Source of the DNA: Gentiana macrophylla
Taxonomy: Eukaryota; Streptophyta; Magnoliopsida; Gentianales; Gentianaceae
Reading direction: 5' to 3'
DNA: 64,000 nucleotides
NCBI GenBank assembly: GCA_026214975.1
Contig: CM047806.1
Location: forward strand, 54,081,947-54,145,946
Positions 1 through 12,162 of this stretch are shown in pieces. Numbering within the stretch: the stretch's first letter is position 1; every line of letters starts with the position of its first letter. The notes below the pieces were generated by a model, which made no database searches, was not told the DNA's origin, and saw only the letters and a list, made by a program, of their open reading frames with translations. A program made the translations under genes and the position numbers.

Positions 1-590
1 AGCTCGAGCTGGTTCTACTACTCGTTTAGTAAACGAGCTTACACGAGCATGTTCGTGAACACTCGTTTAAGCTCGTGAACATATATTATATAAAAAATAA
101 ATATATAATGTTTATTTACCCCAAAAAATAAATATATAATGTTTATTTACCCCAAAATAAATATATAATGTTTTGTCTAAGAATTTACTAAGCTTTTGGG
201 TTATGTAATGTTATCCGGTCAATTAACTCATTTTGAACCTTTAAGTTGTAACTTGTGCTTGCTAGTTGTTATATTTGAATTTGGACTATTGCCTATCGGG
301 TTATTTTGTGTATTTGTGAATGTGACCCCCTGTTTTTTTTTTTTTTTGACTTGGAAAAACCGAATCTGTAAAAAAAAAAATTCCTGTTGAACGAGCCGAG
401 CTCGAGTTCGAGCCTGTTCGCGAGCTTGATCTCGAGCTCGAGCTCGAACATTTTTCTTTCTTATCGAGCCGAGCTCGAACAGGCTTTTAGGCTCGTTTGT
501 CTTAACGAGTTGAGCCGAGTATGCTCGATAATAAACGAGCTCGAGCTTGAACATCAGCTACTCGGCTCGGCTCGGCTCGTTTCCAGCACT
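1..590. mobile_element. hAT-like MITE, right part
   Basis: The stretch is full of GAGCTCG / CGAGCTCGAGC subterminal repeats in both orientations, with an AT-rich centre and a T-run. It ends at about 590 in GGCTCGTTTCCAGCAC(T). Read from the other strand this gives AGTGCTGGAAACGAGCC, which resembles a hAT terminal inverted repeat. It abruptly replaces the Copia-1 LTR sequence, which resumes at 591 and is intact at 37011 in the other LTR, so 590/591 is an insertion boundary. The left terminus is outside the window, so the TIR pair and an 8-bp duplication cannot be checked. No transposase is visible; the element is probably under 1 kb. hAT assignment is inference. Confidence 0.4.
94..174. repeat. 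AT-rich tandem repeat of about 31 bp
   Basis: Two and a half direct copies of an AAATAAATATATAATG-containing unit, each followed by TTTATTTACCCC, lie head to tail in the centre of the MITE-like sequence. No coding role is evident. Confidence 0.7.
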
Positions 591-617
591 ACTTGTAGCT
601 CTTAGATTTGAGTTGAT
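591..617 (-). mobile_element. Sliver of Copia-1 3' LTR
   Basis: These 27 bases (ACTTGTAGCTCTTAGATTTG...) match positions 37011-37037 in the complete Copia-1 LTR on the right. The LTR continues at 26191 after the Gypsy-1 insertion. This sliver shows that Gypsy-1 and the upstream MITE both landed inside the same LTR. Confidence 0.85.
613..617. other. Target-site duplication of Gypsy-1 (TTGAT)
   Basis: TTGAT directly precedes the LTR start TGATGA at 618 and recurs at 26186-26190 directly after the LTR end TCATCA. The uninterrupted Copia-1 LTR has a single similar site (GAGTTAATCAC near 37032). A 5-bp duplication is normal for Ty3/gypsy integration. Confidence 0.88.
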
Positions 618-929
618 TGATGACGGAAAAATTCATTTGTTATTTTATAACTTTTCACCCGTTCGATATCATTTTGAGCACTTTTGTATCATTTCGAGTC
701 TTTAGTTCCTAAATTTCATAAAAATATATAAGTCATGAATATTTTATAAAATATCGTGTTTTTTTATGTGTTTTATTAGTTTTTGTACCGGTTTAATAAC
801 CGAATGTCGTGTCGGATTTACGTTTGGTATTTTGGTGATTATTGCGAAATTATAGGTTGACCAAAATCCCGAGTAATGACACGTTTTGAGGCCTAAAAGA
901 GGTATTTTTAAGGATATAAGAGTGTGCCA

Positions 930-1305
930 CTAACTTAAGTGGTCAAGTGGCTCAGTGGTTAGTGGTACCACTAACGAATTATATCTTCGACGAACAAATG
1001 GCTCATTAAAACGGCATTTTCTGAAGAAGTGTCCTTAATGAAAGTTGTAGATCTTTGAAAGAGCTTTCCAACGCATTTTGAATCACGTCAATCGGACTTC
1101 TACAACTCAAGTATCATTAAGTCAAGTGGTCAAGTGGCTAATCGATTCGATTTAGTGGAAATCGAGAAATATTTTCGACGAACTAATGGCCCATCAAAAC
1201 GGCATTTTATGAAGAAGTGTCCTTCATGAAAGTTGTAGATCTTCAAATAAGCTTTCCAACGCACTTTGAATCACGCCAATCGGAGGTCTACAACTCAAGT
1301 TATGA
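930..1305 (+). repeat. Duplicated ~185-bp module inside Gypsy-1 LTR
   Basis: Two diverged head-to-tail copies (about 930-1115 and 1116-1305) share the order AAGTGGTCAAGTGGCT, TTCGACGAAC, AAAACGGCATTTT, GAAGAAGTGTCCTT, ATGAAAGTTGTAGATCTT, CTTTCCAACGCA, TCTACAACTCAAGT. The same pair is in the 3' LTR (about 13107-13478). It lies upstream of the TATA box, hence in U3. Confidence 0.8.
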
Positions 1306-1329
1306 GCATTTTACCGAATCAAACTGAGC

Positions 1330-1366
1330 CCGGTTCGAACCGGCCCATTTTGAGCCTATAAATACA
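1330..1366 (+). promoter_or_regulatory. Gypsy-1 LTR core promoter: CCGGTTCGAACCGG palindrome plus TATA box
   Basis: The perfect 14-bp palindrome CCGGTTCGAACCGG (1330-1343) lies 15 bp upstream of CTATAAATACA. The TATA box matches plant Pol II promoters and marks the U3/R region of the LTR. The palindrome contains TTCGAA. In the 3' LTR the palindrome is present twice (13506-13519, 13528-13541) before the same TATA box. Confidence 0.7.
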
Positions 1367-1450
1367 CCCCCATTTCACCTTCATTTCTGGCCCCTTCTTC
1401 CCCCATCCCTTCTTCATCTTTTCCTTCATTTTTCTTTCATTTTTGGGGCC

Positions 1451-1463
1451 TATATATATATAT

Positions 1464-1525
<62 letters not shown>
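1451..1525. repeat. (TA)n microsatellite
   Basis: Nearly pure TA repeat with one GA interruption. Similar tracts lie at 1620-1688, 1801-1817, 13649-13684, 13774-13791 and 13936-13992, at matching places in both Gypsy-1 LTRs but of different length. They yield artefactual Tyr/Ile open frames that are not genes. Confidence 0.95.
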
Positions 1526-1527
<2 letters not shown>

Positions 1528-1621
1528 GTAATTTTTCTTTCTTATAATTTTTCATAATTATCGTTATAATATAGTTTCCGTTTTAGTTCTTTCTTTCTTG
1601 TTTTCTTTCATTTTGTTATAT

Positions 1622-1690
<69 letters not shown>

Positions 1691-2732
1691 TATAATAAAA
1701 TCGGCAAATGATTGGATTAAGGTTTTAATTTGGTTTTAATAAATTAATCCATTGATGAAGGCTATTATGTAAAACTTCCGCCCGTTTAATCCATGACATT
1801 TATATATATATATATATTACTTGTAATATCTATATATCTATATATATATATATGAGTAGCTAAACTTTTTTTATAGCCGAAATATGTGAAAACGGGTGAA
1901 ACGCCCTTGGGAGATGAGTCAGGAGTTGTGTAGCTCTTAAATTAAACGTTCGTATGATAAACTCATGTTTTAAAACTTGTTTTGATCATTTTAATAGCTT
2001 TGAATGAGATTGACAACTTTGTTCATTGTTACATCGAGCTTATAGATGCATTTTGCGGCGAGATGTGGGATATGGATATCACTAAAACATAGTCTAGATT
2101 GTCAGATTGACAACCTGAGTGACAGGTCAGAACTATGCCTATGTGAGATTCTTATTCTTACGAGATGAAGGAAACATGTATTAGTATCACTAAAACATAG
2201 CTTTAATAGTTAGATTGACAACCTAAGTGACACGTTAAAACTATGCTTTTGTGAGGTTTTTCAGCGGTTTTTTATTCTGGTCAACCTTATTAGGTAAGTT
2301 AGCTCTCTAAAGGGAGGGTTAATAAGCCTAGTATGGGAGTTAAGTGAGAGTTGTTCAGACCTTAACGCAAGAATAAAGAGTTGACACCCGTGAATGTCAT
2401 ATAAACTGAATCAGTTAAAACACACTCCTTGTCAAGTCATTCCTGAGGTGACAACCTGTTGGATCATAGTTTGGCTATGCTTTTTAATCTTGTTAGTTAA
2501 ACTTTACTTTTTGCATTAGTATAATAATCTCCACCACAACTTTGATCGCCTAGACTAAGAACCACGTTCGCTTTGGTACTCACAACCACATTTCTCTTGG
2601 GATCGACCTCGTACTCCTGTAGCTATTCTAACAATCGACCCGGTACTCTGCTGGTTAGAGAGTTAGTTTACCTGATTATATAGTCTTTATAAATTGTATT
2701 TTTGAGTGGGTAGATTTTAGCTCATAAAAAAT

Positions 2733-2750
2733 TGGCGCCGTTGCCGGGGA
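2733..2750 (+). other. Gypsy-1 primer-binding site, tRNA-Asp
   Basis: TGGCGCCGTTGCCGGGGA is complementary to the 3' end of plant tRNA-Asp and starts six bases after the 5' LTR. The same 18-mer is at 15668 in Gypsy-2. This primer is typical of Athila-like and related Ty3/gypsy elements. Confidence 0.9.
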
Positions 2751-2908
2751 AATGTGTGATATTGTTGTGATATCTTGTAAGTGAACCGAAGGCTTGGGCC
2801 TAGGTTTTTATTTTCTTCGTTTTATTTAGATTTCGTGTGTGTGTGTGTGTAAAAAAAAAACGAATTTTTTTTTTTTTGTTTTCTGAAGATCTTGCAGATT
2901 GAGCTTAA

Positions 2909-3742
2909 ATGGATGGATTTTTCAATCAATACTACTCACATGAACAACAATACTCCTACCTACCTCAGGCATCTGCACAATGTTATCAACAACAGTTCGT
3001 GCCTCAACCTCTCAGATCAACAAAGCAGAATAACCAAGGTTCATGGGATTATCGATTGCCTAGTAATGCGTGCCAGGATCGAAATTATGGTTATTCGAGT
3101 TATGAGCCTCAATATTATGAGGAATCTTCGAACCCTAGTGCTTATCAGGATTTTGGTGTTCATACTCAATGCGTTGATAGCTTTTCAGCATTCACCACCG
3201 ATCGATTATCCGGAATGGCAAGAGGATCGCTACTCACCTCCGATGAATCACGATCAAGATGATCGGTTTTCCCCATGCCACGAGAAGACTTCACCGACAG
3301 TCAAATGGAGCAACTAGAGCGATTGGACCAGATCTTGCAAGAGCGACTGTTGGACATGCAAGAGTTCAAGATAAGTACTGACTTTTCCATAAGAAATCTT
3401 CAAGAGAGGGTGGTGCAATTGATTGAAATAATGGAGTTCGAGCAGGCAAAACAGGCATGTGCAAAAGAGGTAGTTAAGGATGATGAGGTGCTCATTGAAG
3501 AAGTTCAGGTTGAGAATAAGGTTGAGGATTCAGTTTGCTATAATGAGATTTCAGAGTTAGAGGAGCAGGAGATTGATTGGCCATCTTTAGTAAAGCCACT
3601 GGGAGAGTTGGTAGTGTTTAATATAACGGTCCCGGATTACTACATTCGCCCACTCAGTGAGGATGAATTTTCTCATGTCCAGCTTTGTGTACTCCCGATG
3701 GATGAACTTTATGGAATAGTAAAGAAGATGGTTCGACAGTGA
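2909..3742 (+). pseudogene. Gypsy-1 gag-like reading frames
   Basis: Two adjacent frames make up the only coding potential of Gypsy-1. The first (2909-3262, 117 aa) starts MDGFFNQYYSHEQQYSYLP and is rich in Gln, Tyr and Asn, like the low-complexity C-terminal half of Athila-type gag. The second (3275-3742, 155 aa, from MPREDFTDSQMEQLERLD) has a coiled-coil-like start with FSIRNLQERVVQLIE, reminiscent of the gag segment SLRNLE.QVGQ, then an acidic tail ending MDELYGIVKKMVRQ that I do not recognise. They are separated by a stop and a frame change and might be one protein if there is a base error. No zinc knuckle or catalytic motif is seen. A gag remnant retained for particle association is plausible but unproven. 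Confidence 0.5.
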
Positions 3743-4448
3743 TAAATGAAGATTCTCTGGTTTGGGAGGAGGTGACATCGAGAATTAAAAGAGGTAATGC
3801 GTTTCTGACAATACAATTTCAATGGTTCTCGCATTGTTAATTTTTCTTAAGCTATTGATCTTCTTGAGTTCGGATTTTGGTTGATTGAGTCTGTTTAGAG
3901 TCACCTGCATCGAGCAAACGACGTTAAACAAAAGCGCTCTTGGGAGGCGACCCGTTAAATAATAATTTGGATAAGACTAGTCTTAATGGAATGTAGAATC
4001 TGAATACAAAGCATAACCAAGTCCCAGGATGAATGTTTGAATGTCGTTAAAAGGGAACGATTAGGTGGTTATCCGAAAATCCCAAGGGAGTACAAAGAAA
4101 ACATTCAAATACATCATTTCTTGGACTTAGGTTATTGGACTATTTTGTGTAACCCTTGAGGATCTGGGTATAAAAGACTCACATTCACTACTTTGCACAC
4201 GTTTCATTTTATGATCTAGTCTGTTTCAAATTTACAGTCGTTGTAGTATAGTGGTGAGTATTCCCGCTTAATAAAACCGTGTAATAAAAATAAATCTAGG
4301 AATAGTGAGTTGACTATGATATGTGCTCATGTGATATGATACGTATATGCTTAGATGTTCTGTGCTTTACCCGTGTGGGTTATTTTTCCATCTAAAGCTA
4401 TTATATTGCCTATCGAATTTTCTGACGTGACAGGGCCATTTCCTTATT
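3743..4448 (+). other. Gypsy-1 3' non-coding cassette, first part
   Basis: No gene. At about 3931-3953 it carries AAAAGCGCTCTTGGGAGGCG, the motif that follows the pol stop in Gypsy-2 (22463), Gypsy-3 (47911) and Gypsy-5 (63361-63380). The cassette is interrupted at 4448 by CACTA-1 and resumes at 11526. ATT at 4446-4448 is the left copy of the CACTA-1 target duplication. Confidence 0.65.
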
Positions 4449-4960
4449 CACTACAAAAAACTGGGCTTTTTGCGACGGAAGGTTATCATCGCAAACTAGG
4501 CTTATTCCGTCGCAAATCCTAATTTGCGGACAGATTTGGGACGGGTTTTATTTGTCGCATTTTTAGTCGCAAAACCGATTTTTGCGACAGTTTATCCGTC
4601 GCAAATTATTTGCGGCGAATGTTGCGACGGATAATAACGTATTTTATTTTTAAAAATATAGTTTCCGTCGCAAAACAATGTAAAATCCGTCGCAAACAAA
4701 TGTATAATCCGTCGCAAAAATATATAATCCGTCGCAAAAAATTTATAATCCGTCGCACAAATTTTATAAACCGTCGCAAAAATTGTATAATCCGTCGCAA
4801 ATATTGTATAATCCGTCGCAAATATTTTTTTATTAAATAATTTTTTTTATTTTTAGATCCTTACATATCCGTCGCAAATACACTTTTCCATCGCAATAAC
4901 AACTTTGCGACGGAATATTTCCGTCGCAAAAGTTAAAATTAATCGAAAAAATTATGGTCG
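4449..4960. repeat. CACTA-1 left terminal inverted repeat and subterminal array
   Basis: After the 13-bp terminus there are roughly twenty copies of TTTGCGACGGA or its complement TCCGTCGCAAA. From about 4663 to 4826 they form a near-regular array of TCCGTCGCAAA with AT-rich spacers such as TGTATAA at about 18-20 bp spacing. In En/Spm, subterminal repeats are the binding sites of TNPA, so these are the probable binding sites of this element's second protein. Confidence 0.85.
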
Positions 4961-5179
4961 CTTTGCGTGACCGCCAAACCACCGCCAAGAAAATGTACCA
5001 TAATTTTCCCGGTAGCATTACAATTGCTACCGCTATCAACAACAACAATATAAAAGGGGATACGATACCAAAATAAATAAAACGATATGTCAAAGGGGAT
5101 ATGTCAAAGGGATATGTCAAAGGGATAAAACGATATGTCAAAGGGGATACGATAAGCCAAAATAAATAAAAATGTATAA

Positions 5180-6700
5180 AGCAATATGTCACCCAGTCAA
5201 ACCAGTGTACTACCAAACCCATGTCACTTCCTCCAGTCCGTGATCGATCGGTCATCTCTCTTGCCAGATTCGGGTTGCATCCTCCGGAGGAGATCTTTGC
5301 TAACCATTGGGTAATCCACTCCTCCATCTCGCGCTTAGTCTGTCTTCCCGGCGCTTCTGTCTCTCTAGCTCCTCCAACCTCGCTTTGTGTTTACGCATTA
5401 ATCTGTCTTTCTCTCGCCATCTCCTGGTGAGACGGGTGAGTATGCCCGGAGAGTATGTCTCGGCGGATGAGTGTCGAGCGATGAGCAGAGCGCACTGTCG
5501 TAGTACATGGAGGCAAATGACCCCATGCCAAAATCGTCCCCTTCTTGTCGTAATTCACCAGCGCTTCAGTAATAGAGATCGACTGCCGACAGCGGTGTCA
5601 GTCGCGCGTCTCTGGGCTTTCGCCTTCTTCGAGGTGAAGACGTCCTGTAAAGTATGATATAAATTTGTTAGTAACAATAATTACATGATATATATATAAT
5701 GTATATATAATATTTAGAATACATAACGTGCCAAGATTTTCTCAAACTTCCTCGAGACGAAGTTGCCCGACTTCTTCTTCTTCGAACTAGTCACCGATCT
5801 CCGGTGATAGGGGCACTTCTCTATTGTCCTCCATGGCCCGAGCGAAATCGATAACGCCGCGTCGCCCCTATAGCATGTGTCCCGAGGATCTTCCCTTCCT
5901 CACCGGATCCGAAGCTCGGTTTATCTTCTTTTTCGCGAGATGTTTCCTTGAATGCCTATTCCGACATAAGATAAACAAGTTAGTACATACATATACATAT
6001 AAAACACAAGTATTATTAATTAAATATTGAATAATTGCTTACGGGACTCCAATCCACTCCTCGAACTGACGGAGAATATCCGGGGTCATCCAAAGCCGAG
6101 CACGGGGTTTGTTTGAGCCCGATACATATAATCACGGACCACTGTTGATAGCATACCGCTCAAAAGCTTCCTAACCAGCGCCGTGGCGTAACTCGTCAAA
6201 TTTGAAATGAGCTGCAACATAGTTATATATATGTTATATGTATAGTTATAATTATAGTTATATTTATATATAGTTATATTTATATGAACGACGTACACCT
6301 AAATGCGTGCCCACCTTTCTCGCTTTCCTCTGGTGGCATTATGCCACGTGGTGGCAAAAGTGTTGAAGCCGCTGATTATGGCGGTCTTGGCCATTTTCTT
6401 GACATAGTTGTCGGTAAACATGTCATATTGAAAACAATAAGTTGTTAATATATTTGGTTAATCAAAATATAAATAAAAATACAAACAAATTAAAGCAAGA
6501 TATGTATTAACTTACCATCTCCCCTCGGGATCCAAAAACGACAATCCAAGGTCACCATTGACAATGACACCAAAATCCTCCTCGGTCATCTGGTGTATCT
6601 CATCATCCAAACCGTGAGTTCAGTGGAGGAAGACGCTCCGGGAGGGGAACTACCCCTACCGCGTCTACCTCTACCTCTACCTCTACCGACATCTATTTGA
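5180..6700 (-). pseudogene. TNPA-like / Ptta-En-Spm family protein, fragmentary
   Basis: Read on the minus strand, the segment starts near 6690 with an Arg-Gly run (RGRGRGRRGRG), then exon-like pieces separated by AT-rich intron-like spacers (GTAAGT near 6515, AT-rich 6210-6290 and 5990-6040). Pieces include AKTAIISGFNTFATTWHNATRGKR and, after a frame change, a piece containing GVIDFARAMEDN. The family usually has an HxGG-SF--HA segment here, so I read this as plant transposase_24-like. The last piece (5327 to about 5218) includes EEWITQWLAKISSGG. In CACTA elements the second protein binds subterminal repeats and helps excision. Exon joins are inferred; intactness cannot be judged. Confidence 0.5.
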
Positions 6701-6833
6701 CACAGAAAATGACGTTTATACTAATCTAAGTGCAATTATAATAAAAAGGCGTTTATACTAATTAATAATAAATTACAATGTTTAATACATTATTATTCAG
6801 CAATGATGACAAAATAAAATATTTAATACATTA

Positions 6834-9800
6834 TTATTCACTATCACTACTAGAATGGAAGAGTTCTTCCTCCTCTTCATCAGTATCTAGATCATCAACT
6901 GATTCTTCTTCCTCTCCATCTTCTTGTTGAATGAAATCCGCCATCTCATCATCATCCAAGTCATTATCCCCAACATTGGAGTCAACATCGACATCAAGAT
7001 CTTGGTGGACAATGTTAAGAGGATCGAGATAATCGGAAACATCATTGATCACTTGTTCTTGGAAAGCGGTTTCCTCGGCGGGAGCATCGATAGTCGATCT
7101 TGCCTTTGTTTTGAAAACAACCGACCATTGATCTTTGTCTTTTTCAAACTTGGATATGGAGCATAGTAGACTTGCTCGACTTGATAAGCCGGAAGAAATG
7201 GATCATAAGCGCCATATTTCCTACCACGATGAACTTCAACTATCTTATAATCTTTATGCACATTCATGCCCGTTCGAATTATCAAACCAATCACATTTGA
7301 ACAATACGGCTTTGTAGGCGATCGAAGCTCCATAATACACCAACTCAATGATTTCATTTAAAGTGCCATAATAGTCGGCACCTTCCGTGGAATCGACACA
7401 AACTCCGTTGTTGATGAAGATTTACCAATATCGCTTGCCGGTTGAATGTCCGAAAGTTGTAGCCGTTAATCGAATAACGTTTCCAAGTTTTGACTTGACG
7501 AGAAGGACCACTTGCCAAAGCTTTTAGCAAATCATCATTCAACAATGATGCTTGTTGTGCAAACCATTTGGTAAATTCATTTTCATGTTTATTCCAAATA
7601 TCCGCCGAGGTCAATTGAGGTCATTGAACACGAATAAATTGCTCGAACAATCTAAGAATGAATCATTTTGTCGCTTAATGTATATTTGTTCGAGAAAAAA
7701 GCATTAAGCATTGTATATATGTAGTAATGAGGTACTTACGAGTTCATACGGTTTCATGATTTCGCGCTTAGACAATACGTACTTGTGCACAAAGTCATAT
7801 TCTTTATTATCCAAGAACCTCGTCTTGCACTTCCCAGTTGTTGTACCATTATGATCACGGAATAACTCGGTAAATCAAACGATTGTTTGATGCCGAAGTC
7901 TCACCAACAATATTCTTTGCTTTTGTTTCAATATGATCATCGTAATACATAGAACGTAGTTTGAAATCTCTTCCAACAAATACACATTGCATATTGATCC
8001 TCTACGAAAGCTTTGTTACCAATCTTTTGTTTTAAGTGATTCAAAACCTTTCGAATGGATACATCCATCGATATTGCACGGACCACCAACTCGACCTCAT
8101 ACGGCAAGTGTACGGTAAATGCTCCATCGAGTTAAAAACGCCGAGGCAAAATCTTCTCTAACTTGCAAATAATCTCAAGAATGTTATTCTCTAAATGAAT
8201 CACGTCTTCTATTTTTAGGGTAGCGACACACAAGTCTCGAAAGAATTGACTTATCTCGATCAATGCATTCCACTCATTTTTCGAATCAATTCTCGAAGGC
8301 AAGCGGCAACAAACGTTCCATAAAAACGTGACAATCATGGCTTTTCAAACCACGTAGAATGTATTGATCATGATCTACGCACCTACTCAGTCTGAAGCAT
8401 AACCATCGTGGAATTTCAACTTGGTGACCCATTCACACAACACTTTTCTTTTACGCTTGTCAAGAACAAGTGTACAATCGGGCGCTTTACGCAAAGCTCT
8501 TTCAAATCTTTAGCGATTTTGGACCACAAGCGCTTTGCCTTTAACGCCCCATAACCGTGTCAATCAGTTTTTCAAAGAAGTTTTTCTCAATATGCATCAC
8601 ATCCAGGCAATGTCGAAGCGAATGTTTTCCAATACGGAAGATCCCAAAAATGCTTCTTTCCACCAACCATTCTTGGAGTTTTTAAGCCGTTTCAAGTCCT
8701 GAGTCTGAGCCATCAATGATGCTTGATAGGTGTTGTACAAATTCCCATACCTCCTCACCACTCAATCTACGGGTGTAGTCGCGTGTTCATACTGCTTGGA
8801 CTTCAAAAAACCTTTATCGGTCACGAAAAATATGGTCTTGAGGAGAAATCGCCGATGACAATCAAACCAAGTGCATTTACCACTATGTTTGAGCCGAACG
8901 ACTTGTTTCCATCACCACAATAGGGACAAGCTTTCACACCAGCCGTAGTCCACCCGGATAACATGCCATACGCATGAAAATCATTGATAGTCCACATTAG
9001 TGCAGCCTCATATGAAAATTATGTTTTGTGGATACATCGTAAGTAAACAACCCTGTTTCCCACAAACCGCTTCAACTCCTTAATCAATGGTTGCAAATAA
9101 ACATCGAGGTTTCCTTCGGATTTTTCGCCCCGTTACAAGCAAGCGATAAGAATATAAACTGTCTTTTCATGCACAACCAGGGCGGAAGATTGTATGGTGT
9201 AACCATGGTCGCCAAAGAAGACTAGTTCTTCCCAAAATTACCAAAAGGTGCAAAACCGTCTCAGTGCAAAGTCCTAACCGCACATTTCTAGGCTCCTTAG
9301 CAAACTCGGGTGCATTTGGTCAAAATGCTTCCAAGCTTCAGCGTCACTTGGGTGGGCCATTATACCGCTTGTCCTGGGGTTTTCGCGTGCCACCTCATTT
9401 CCTTGCCTATATGTTTCGTGGCGCACAACCTTTGGAGTCTAGGTCCAATCGGGAATAAGTCATCACTTTGTTAGGCACACGTTGACCTCTTGCGTTCGTT
9501 TTGGTTTATATCGATCATGGTCACACTTCCGACACTTGTCCGTTCGCGTCCTCCTCCCAAAATAACATACACCCCGCGGGACACACGTGTATTTTCTCAT
9601 GGGGTAGCTCTAATGCCTTTAACAACTTTTTGGTTTGATAGAAGTTCGAGGTCATTAAGTTATTCTTCGGAAGAATATCTCCTATCAAACCGGTAACCCC
9701 GTCCAACGCATTTGTGAGAGAGGTTGTGATCACATTTCAAAGTGAGCAACCTAGAAGGCTGCTGCTATCTGGAGACACTACTTCCACCACATACAGAGTT

Positions 9801-10246
9801 CCTCTGCGTTTTCAAAGATTTCAAAAAGCGATGCAACTTCGTGGTTTGGTGTCTCATTGTTCTCCTCTTGGTTAAGAAATTCTTCTCTTACGTGATCAAT
9901 CCTATCACGTGTCGTCATTAACCATGTCCTGATAAGGGTTCACATTCCGTTCTTGCTGAACGTTGATCGGAATGGGAAACTCTTCACCATGACACACCCA
10001 ATCATAGTAGTTTGCGCAAAACCCATATTTAGTTAAATGTAATCTCACGTCATGTTCGATCGAAAATTTAGTGTTCTTACACTTACTACATGGACACTTC
10101 ATCATTCCATTATTTGCCCGAAACGAATCTAACTGCTTTGCATGTTTTATGAATTCCTCCACACCATTCACAAATACCGGGTTAAATTTCTTGTTAGCAT
10201 CCAACCTCTCGTACATCCAACTACGTTCTATTCTCTTCATTTTCAA
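6834..10246 (-). pseudogene. CACTA transposase, TNP2/TNPD-like, broken
   Basis: Domains run right to left. 10246-9905: transposase-associated domain (MKMKRIERSWMYERLDANKK...) with CPCSKCKN. 9733-9521: start of the TNP2 core, KIHVCPAGCMLFW. About 9500-9060: core continued, with HPSDAEAWKHFDQMHPSFA and YNLPPWLCMK in shifted frames. 8338-8132: DUF4218-like, with ALIEISQFFRDLC and KLEKILP. 7614-7049: DUF4216-like segment, with YGAYDPFLPAYQVEQVYYA. 7052-6834: acidic Asp/Glu-rich C terminus ending SSSDSE. Several joins need frame changes and one needs an intron, so the copy is probably dead, though base errors could contribute. The protein would cut at the CACTA ends in the nucleus. Confidence 0.8.
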
Positions 10247-11240
<994 letters not shown>

Positions 11241-11525
11241 GATATCCGCCGTTTTGCGACGGAATTTAATGTCCGTCGCAAAATAACCCTAATTCCGTCG
11301 CAAACATATATATTCAGAATAATAAAATAATTTTATAAAATTTTATTAAATATTCCGTCGCAAATTAATAAAAATTCCGTCGCAAACTTGCCCGCCAAGT
11401 GGAAAAATTGGTCCCGCCAAATGTCCCGTCGCAAACAATTAAACATCCGTCGCAAACGTAAATTTGCGACGGAAATAAAGTCCGTCGCAAAAATTCCGTC
11501 GCAAAACTGCTGTTTTTTTGTAGTG
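11241..11525. repeat. CACTA-1 right subterminal array and terminal inverted repeat
   Basis: About a dozen TTTGCGACGGA / TCCGTCGCAAA copies occur between 11252 and 11505, followed by the terminus GTTTTTTTGTAGTG. Spacing is looser than at the left end. Confidence 0.85.
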
Positions 11526-12162
11526 ATTATTCCCATATCCCTGCTCGATGTCTTGGCACGAGGACCATGTCCCGTGTTTGCTTTGTTTTGGTTATTTTTG
11601 ATATAGGGATTCGGATCGTGCTTTCTCATGGCTGTTACGGGATTCGATAGCACCTTTCTGCCAGGTTTATAAGCTAAGTCTTCCTCTCTATCTCATTCAC
11701 ACGCTTGGGACATTGCAAGTTCGTAAGTGGGGGGTAGAGTCGAGGTTGGTCTAGTAATGGCATTAAGTGTTTAATTTTGTATCAGAAAATCTCTTAGTTT
11801 TTGATCTTGTTCGAGCATTATTTAGTTGATTAAAATAAATTGTATAAGGTATATATTTCATGGATTTGAAGATGTAGTGATCGATTTGGATGTATATAAC
11901 CAATGTGAACCGTAAGTGCATTTTAACTCCAAATTTATTTGTGTAACATGAATTCCTTCACATAAGCCTTTGATATTGAAGCGAAAATTTTAAACTGTAC
12001 CCATTCAGTATTCTAGTGGTTTATCCTAGAAATAGCAGTAGCTTAGTACCTAATTTCTGAACATGTACTGTGAATATCTGAAGGTTTGAATGTGATAGAA
12101 AGAATGTCAAAATAAGTGAGCTATTTATATGCCGGATGTAGCTACCAATGATTTGAGTGTAG

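Larger units (their letters stand above)
618..2727 (+). repeat. Gypsy-1 5' LTR
   Basis: It begins TGATGACGGAAAAATTCA and matches 12789-14070 joined to 25391-26185 nearly base for base apart from TA-repeat length. The end is set by comparison with the 3' LTR, which ends TCATCA before the TTGAT duplication; here the same place reads TCATAA. It holds an internal duplication (930-1305), a palindrome and TATA box (1330-1366) and three TA microsatellites. The two LTRs differ mainly in microsatellite length and one 27-bp palindrome duplication, suggesting a fairly young insertion. Confidence 0.9.

Noticed and set aside
1319..1555. 78-aa minus-strand frame rich in Ile/Tyr
   Set aside because: Translation of the (TA)n microsatellite in the Gypsy-1 LTR; the same artefact occurs at 13442-13769 and 10825-11281.
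4663..4826. Regularly spaced repeats that look like a CRISPR array
   Set aside because: Plant DNA, 11-bp sites with short AT-rich spacers inside CACTA ends; no cas genes.
4606..4840. Two overlapping frames with repeated RRI / IRRK units
   Set aside because: They are translations of the TCCGTCGCAAA subterminal repeats of CACTA-1 on both strands.
5221..5657. Ser/Leu-rich plus-strand frames
   Set aside because: Antisense of the TNPA-like region of CACTA-1.
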